In this document: piece after piece, positions 12,901-18,900 of the stretch
How positions within the stretch are numbered: position 1 is the first letter of the stretch
Layout of the letters: each line of letters starts with the position of its first letter
DNA from: Dryomyza anilis
Taxonomy: Eukaryota > Arthropoda > Insecta > Diptera > Dryomyzidae
Reading direction: 5' to 3'
Assembly: GCA_951804985.1 (NCBI GenBank)
Contig: OX638132.1
Location: forward strand, 83,580,696-83,644,695
Length of the DNA stretch: 64,000 nt
The notes under the pieces: generated by a model
Seen by the model: only the letters and a program-made list of their open reading frames with translations
Databases searched by the model: none
Told to the model about the DNA's origin: nothing
Made by a program: the position numbers and the translations under genes

Positions 12901-15900
12901 CAGTTTTGGTGTTTTAAGGAATGTGCCTCTATATTTAACGGATGAATTTTTATTAAACAATATAGAATCCCCTGTCCCAATTGCATCGGTATATCGCATC
13001 AACAGACGCGATCCTGAGGATGCCAACAAGTTTATTCCAACCTATTCTGTTAAGATTGCCTTTGATAGTTCAGATATTCCTGAAGAAATTTTGCTAAATT
13101 ATTCTTGCAGAAAGATTGAACATTTCATTCCCTCTGTTAGGCAATGCATCACATGCGGTCGTCTTGGGCACTCTTCTAAGTCATGTAGGGCAAAGAAAAG
13201 ATGTCTCAAATGCGGTCAGAGTACTTGCAATGGTAATTGTGTTTCTCAATTCTGCGTTCTTTGTAATCAACAGAATCATTGCGCTCTGGATAAAAATCTT
13301 TGTCCCAGATGGTCTGATGAATTTGAAATCAAAAAAATTATGACAATTAAAAAACTTTCTCGAAAAGAGGTTCTTAAAACTTACTCTATTAATCAATTCT
13401 GTATTTTGGATGACTTTGATAAAAATTTTCCGCCACTTGTCTGCGACAAAGACGATAATAAAATACAAAACAATGATAAGTAGTCAACAAAATGCTTACG
13501 AGCAATAAATACAGTAAGATTGTCATGTCCAAAATACGTGCACCTACTCCCAAGCCGCATTTCACTCCGGTGAGACGTGATGATTTTATTTCACCTTCAT
13601 GTCCAGTTTTTGATCATAAAGGTTATTCAAAAGTTACAGAATATGAGAAAATTGTTTCTGAACTAACAAAATTTGTTGGAGATTATTTCAACAAAGAGGA
13701 AAATTCAACTTTAATTAATACTATTAATCATTTTAAAAAACGTTTAAATACAATTGAACTTGATTTAGACCGTTCTTTTCTTAATTCTAGTGTTCCAAAT
13801 AATTTACCAATTTTAAATGAAACTGCTACAATATAATTGCCAGAGTCTGAAAGCGAATAAAAATAATATTGAATATTATTTAAATAATTATGGCGTTGAT
13901 ATTTGTATTCTCGCCGAAATATTTGCATATAATGAACATGATGTTAATCAAAAAATCATTAATTTTAATATAGTTGCAAAAAATAGAAGTGATGGCTATA
14001 GAGGCGTAGCCATTGGTTTCAAACATTCCATTAAATTTAAAAAAATTAATTTTGTTTCGGATTTTGATATTCTTATAGTGCAAACACTCAATCTCAATCC
14101 AAATCTCACAATAGTTTCTGTTTATTTTAAACCTAATATTTCCACCACATTATTTCTTAACGAAATACACAAACTTTTTAATTTTTTAGATTCTTTCTCT
14201 AATGTTATAATTGCTGGCGATTTTAATGCTCGGTGTGTTTCCTGGGGAGACTATATAACTGTGAAGAAAGGTCGAGAACTGTTCGATTTCATTCAGGCTT
14301 CTGATTTTATTTGCTTAAATGACGGAAGTCATACTTTCAAACGTTTCTTTGATAGCCCAACAGGTTCAGTTCTTGATCTTTCTTTCATTAAAAGCACTTT
14401 AGATTGTTCTTGGTCTACACTACCAATTGTTTTTGGAGGTTCTCATCATTCTCCAATTTTAATTCAATGTTCTAACATAAATAAAAGATCAACAAAATTT
14501 TTAGCAAAAAAAAAGCTTTTTTCAAATTTATCTACTATAAATTTTCCCTCAAATTTTGATGGCATAGAAAATTCTATGAATTTCGCAATAAAGGAATGAA
14601 CATATAATTTATCAGAGAAACAAAGTTCTTGTCCTAAATATTGGTGGAATGAAAATTTAAATCGTCTTTTTCGCCTTCAACTTGCTGCAAAAAAGAAATG
14701 TAACAAATTTGCATCTCCTGAAAATTGTCGAAAAGCCTTACTAGAAATTAAAAATTGGAAAGATGAGGTCAAAAAAGCAAAGTCGGTGTCTTTTCAAAAT
14801 AGAATTGAAGAACTTAATTTTCAACCAAATTGTAAAGAAGCGTGGAAATTCATTAGCAACGTCAATGGCAATCCAAAATCCAAGAATCTCTCTGCTTGGA
14901 ATAACGACAATAACTTGCAGTTTCTTTCTCATCTCAGAGATCAAGTACAGGTCAATAGCGCGATGTCTCGTCAACTTTTTGATTTCTTTCCGTACTCTAA
15001 AATTCCATATCCATTTTCTATGAATGAGTTACTGACAGTTCTTTCAAAAAAATCAAAACCTTCTGCGGCAGGTGTTGATAAGATTACATACGATATGATT
15101 AAAGCTCTATCTCTTAATAGTAAGTCTTCTTTATTAGAAGCAATTAATAATTGCTTTCTGAATTGCTTTGTTAGAGATCAGTGGAGGATAATTAAAATTG
15201 TACCTATTCCCAAAAAAGATAAGAACTTAGACATTTTTACTAATTTTAGACCAATTGCATTAATTTCGGTTTTTCTTAAAACAATAAATCTTATGGTAAA
15301 AGAGAGATTATCAAATTTTATTGATGATTATTCTCTTCTCCCAGATAGATCCTTTGCTTATCGCAAAAATAAATCAGTCTCCATGTGTTTAAATGAGCTT
15401 TTTCATCATGTATCTCTCGCGAAACACAGGGGTATGTTTGCTTTGATGGCTGTTCTAGATATTAACAAAGCGTATGATTGTTGTTGCATTAAAACCTTAA
15501 GAGATATTTTAATACATTATAATATTCCAGCAGATTTAGGTGATTGGATTATTAATTTTCTATCTTCAAGAACTCTCTCTATGGGAAAGGACAGTGTTGA
15601 TGTATTTGATGGTTTGCCTCAGGGTAGCTGTTTAAGTCCTTTGCTTTTCAATTTATACACTGCAAGACTCCATGATTTCGAAGATACTCATACAATTATC
15701 TTACAATATGCAGATGATTTTATTTTATTATCCATTCATAATAGTTTTTATGAAGCTAATGTAAATCTTCAAAATAAATTATGGTGCTTTTTAAACAGTT
15801 GTAAAGATCTAAATTTAACGTTCAATTTAGATAAAACTAAATCTCTTTATTTTGCAAAAGGTGGACGGAAACAAATTAATTTAATTATTAATGGCAGATC

Positions 15901-18900
15901 TATTCAACAGGTCAATAATTTCAAATTTCTTGGTTGTACCATCAAAAACAGCTTGTCAGTTGCAGATCACTATTCAAGAGTAATTAGTGAGTCTCAGAGT
16001 AATGTTAATCTTATTAAAAAATTGTCCTCCATTAAAAATGGCTTACTTCCAAAAGTTAGTTTAAATTTATATAAAAGTTTTGTCAGATCGAAAATAGAGT
16101 TTGCACGAACCACAATGGCACATTCCCCTACTACGACTGATGTCAAAATTCGTTCTTTTCAAAATTCTACTCTTAGGCGGTGTCTAGGTCTTTGTCCTTC
16201 TACCCCTGTCCATATTTTATATGCTATGGCTTCTGAGTTACCTCCTAAGGAAAGAGCCATATATCTCACTGCAAAAGAAATAATTAAACTTATTTTTACA
16301 AACAATAAATTTTTCACGGCTATTAAAAATGCTCCTGTTCTTAATACCAGCTTATGTTTTGTTTACCATAAATTTAAACACATTTTTGATAATATCAATT
16401 GCAATACAAGTTTTAATATTTGTAATAAAACTAATTTTGTTCTGAATACGCTAAATTCCAAAAAATCTAATTATGCTCAAGAAATTTTAGTCTCTATTTA
16501 TACTGCACTATTTAACAAGTACAAATTAAATAATTTTACAATCTTTGCTACAGATGCATCTATTTCTGAAAACTCTTCTGGATGTGGTGTTTTTAATGTT
16601 TCTCGTAATGAACATTTTCTTTTCAAGATTTGCATTCCTATTTCATCTCTTTCTGCTGAATTAGTTGCAATTAAAAGAGCACTTTTGATTGCAGCTGAGG
16701 ATTGTGACTCGAAAGTGGTGATTTTTACTGACAGCTATGGTGCCTGTTTACTGCTTAAAAAACATGTAACTACTAATTATTTAGTTGCTGACATTTTAAA
16801 TCTTCTTAATGATTCTCCTTTCATTGAAGTTGTTTTTGTATGGACTCCAAGTCATGTTGGAATCCACTTCAATGAAACAGTCGATTTTATGGCTAAGCAG
16901 GCATCTACTGTTGGTGCTCCGATTATTTATAAATTTACTATTAAAGATGCGTTAAAATGTATATATAATGAACTTTTCTCAGAATGGAATATAAAATTTC
17001 AAAATTTATCTTTACAGAAAGGTAGATTTTTTGGTAGTATTTTTGATTCTCTTCCAAAAAGTATGTGGCACTGGGGTTTGGGACTTCCACCTTGGGAAAC
17101 TAAAATTATCAACCGACTTTTTGCTGGTCACTTATATGACAAAATGTATTTTGCTCAAATTGGTGTCCAAAATTCAAATTTATGTTTGTCTTGTGACATT
17201 CCTGACACTTTTCAACATCAGCTTTTTCAATGTCCTCTTTACAAAAACATCTTTTCTAAATTTAAAATTTTACATAATTTTAACAGTTTAACTTCAATTT
17301 TAAAATCTAAGAACGAACAAGTAATTTTCTCGCTTTTAAGTTTTATTAAAGAAGCAAAAATGGATTTTTAATTTTATGGTGTCATGATTATGACTTTTTT
17401 TAATCACTACTAACTTCCTCTAAGCAGTAGTATACTGCTGGAAGTCTTGTTGTTTTTCTAATTTGATACACCCTGGCTATATGTGTTATTTTCAACCCTG
17501 CCATTTTTTTTTAATAATCCAAAAAAAAAAAAAATAAAAATTAGTTTAGCAATTTTTAAAATTTTCAAAATTATAATAAATTTGATGCCATTTGCAACAG
17601 ACCTTTATGACAAAGAACTCTTGTGGATCTTCAACATGACTCATTTGCACCGACAACATTTCGCCCTGTTGCCAGTTTTGCTTTGGCAGTCGATCGCTGA
17701 TGCGTGCCACGGGATGCATTTTCTAAAACGATAAATACTACAGAATATTTGAAAAATTAATTTAAAAGAAAGCCTTACCTTCGGTTGCAATTTGAAGTTC
17801 ATTAAACCTGGCCTCTCGCGGGCCAGGCCTGCGTATAAAAAAGAATCCCGTACAGAGATGGGTTCGGCAGTGTGTGTCGTATATAGATCTACTTTCCACA
17901 TAGTATTTTGGAATTGTTCGATAATGCTGATGCGTACTGGTTTGCTGTGTATGTGATACGAGATAATATTTAAATGTGATTCAACAAAAGTTTTAATAAA
18001 TAATATAAATACTTGTGGGTAATTTCAATGAGCAACTGATTGGCCTCCTCGGTCCAATGCTTCTGGATGGGCATCAGGTCACTGAGGGCACAGCGTATGG
18101 CGGCAAATGGAATGACCAGCGAACGTTGATCCATTTCGCAGAGGCTACACATTGGAAAATAGATTTATTTTATTTTAGTTTGAAAATATTTATACAAATT
18201 ATTATTTTAGAGTTATTCATTAATGCAATAAGTAATATAAAATTTTTCATTTATATTATAAATGAATTTATACAGTATTTAATATATTCATCAATGTTAT
18301 GAATATTTCATTGACATTTTATATATATTATGTATAAATTAATATTATCTTTTTAAATTCATAAAAGCTATGAATCTTTTTTGCTATTTTATATTGTAAA
18401 TAAATTATTTAATAAATTCATTAATGTTATGAATTCATTCATTGCTCTTTTGTATATATTATGAATAGAATAATGTAATATTTCCGAAATTCATAAAAAG
18501 CCAAGATGCCTATTTTGCCATTATGAATAAATAAATTAAGTATTTAATAAATTCATCAATGTTATGAATCGATCAATACTAATTTTGTATATATTATGAA
18601 TAAATTAATATAACCTTTTTTAAATTCATAAAAGCTATGAATCTTTTTTTCTAATTTATATTATACATACATTATTTAATAAATTCATCAATGTTATGAA
18701 TTCCTTCAATGCTCTTTTATATATATTATGAATAGAATAATGTAATATTTCCAAAATTGATAAACGATTATTTTTTTTTGATATTATTAATAAATAAATT
18801 AAATTTAATAATTACATTAATGTTATAAATCATTTATTACTAATTTTGTATATATTATGAACAAATTAATGTAATCTTTCATAAATTCATAAAAGCTATG

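Larger units (their letters stand above)
12213..17534 (+). mobile_element. Full-length I-group LINE in a qin-like intron
   Basis: A 5.3-kb non-LTR retrotransposon flanked by the perfect 13-bp direct repeat TAAAAATTAGTTT (12200-12212 and 17535-17547). It has a ~206-bp 5' leader, ORF1 with zinc knuckles, ORF2 with an APE-type endonuclease, reverse transcriptase and RNase H, a short 3' UTR and an A-rich tail (17521-17534). RNase H in ORF2 points to the I/LOA/R1 group rather than Jockey. It lies antisense to the host gene, between exons 17722-17603 and 11159-10988. Exact duplication and near-intact ORFs suggest a young insertion. Start could shift by a few T's. Confidence 0.9.
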
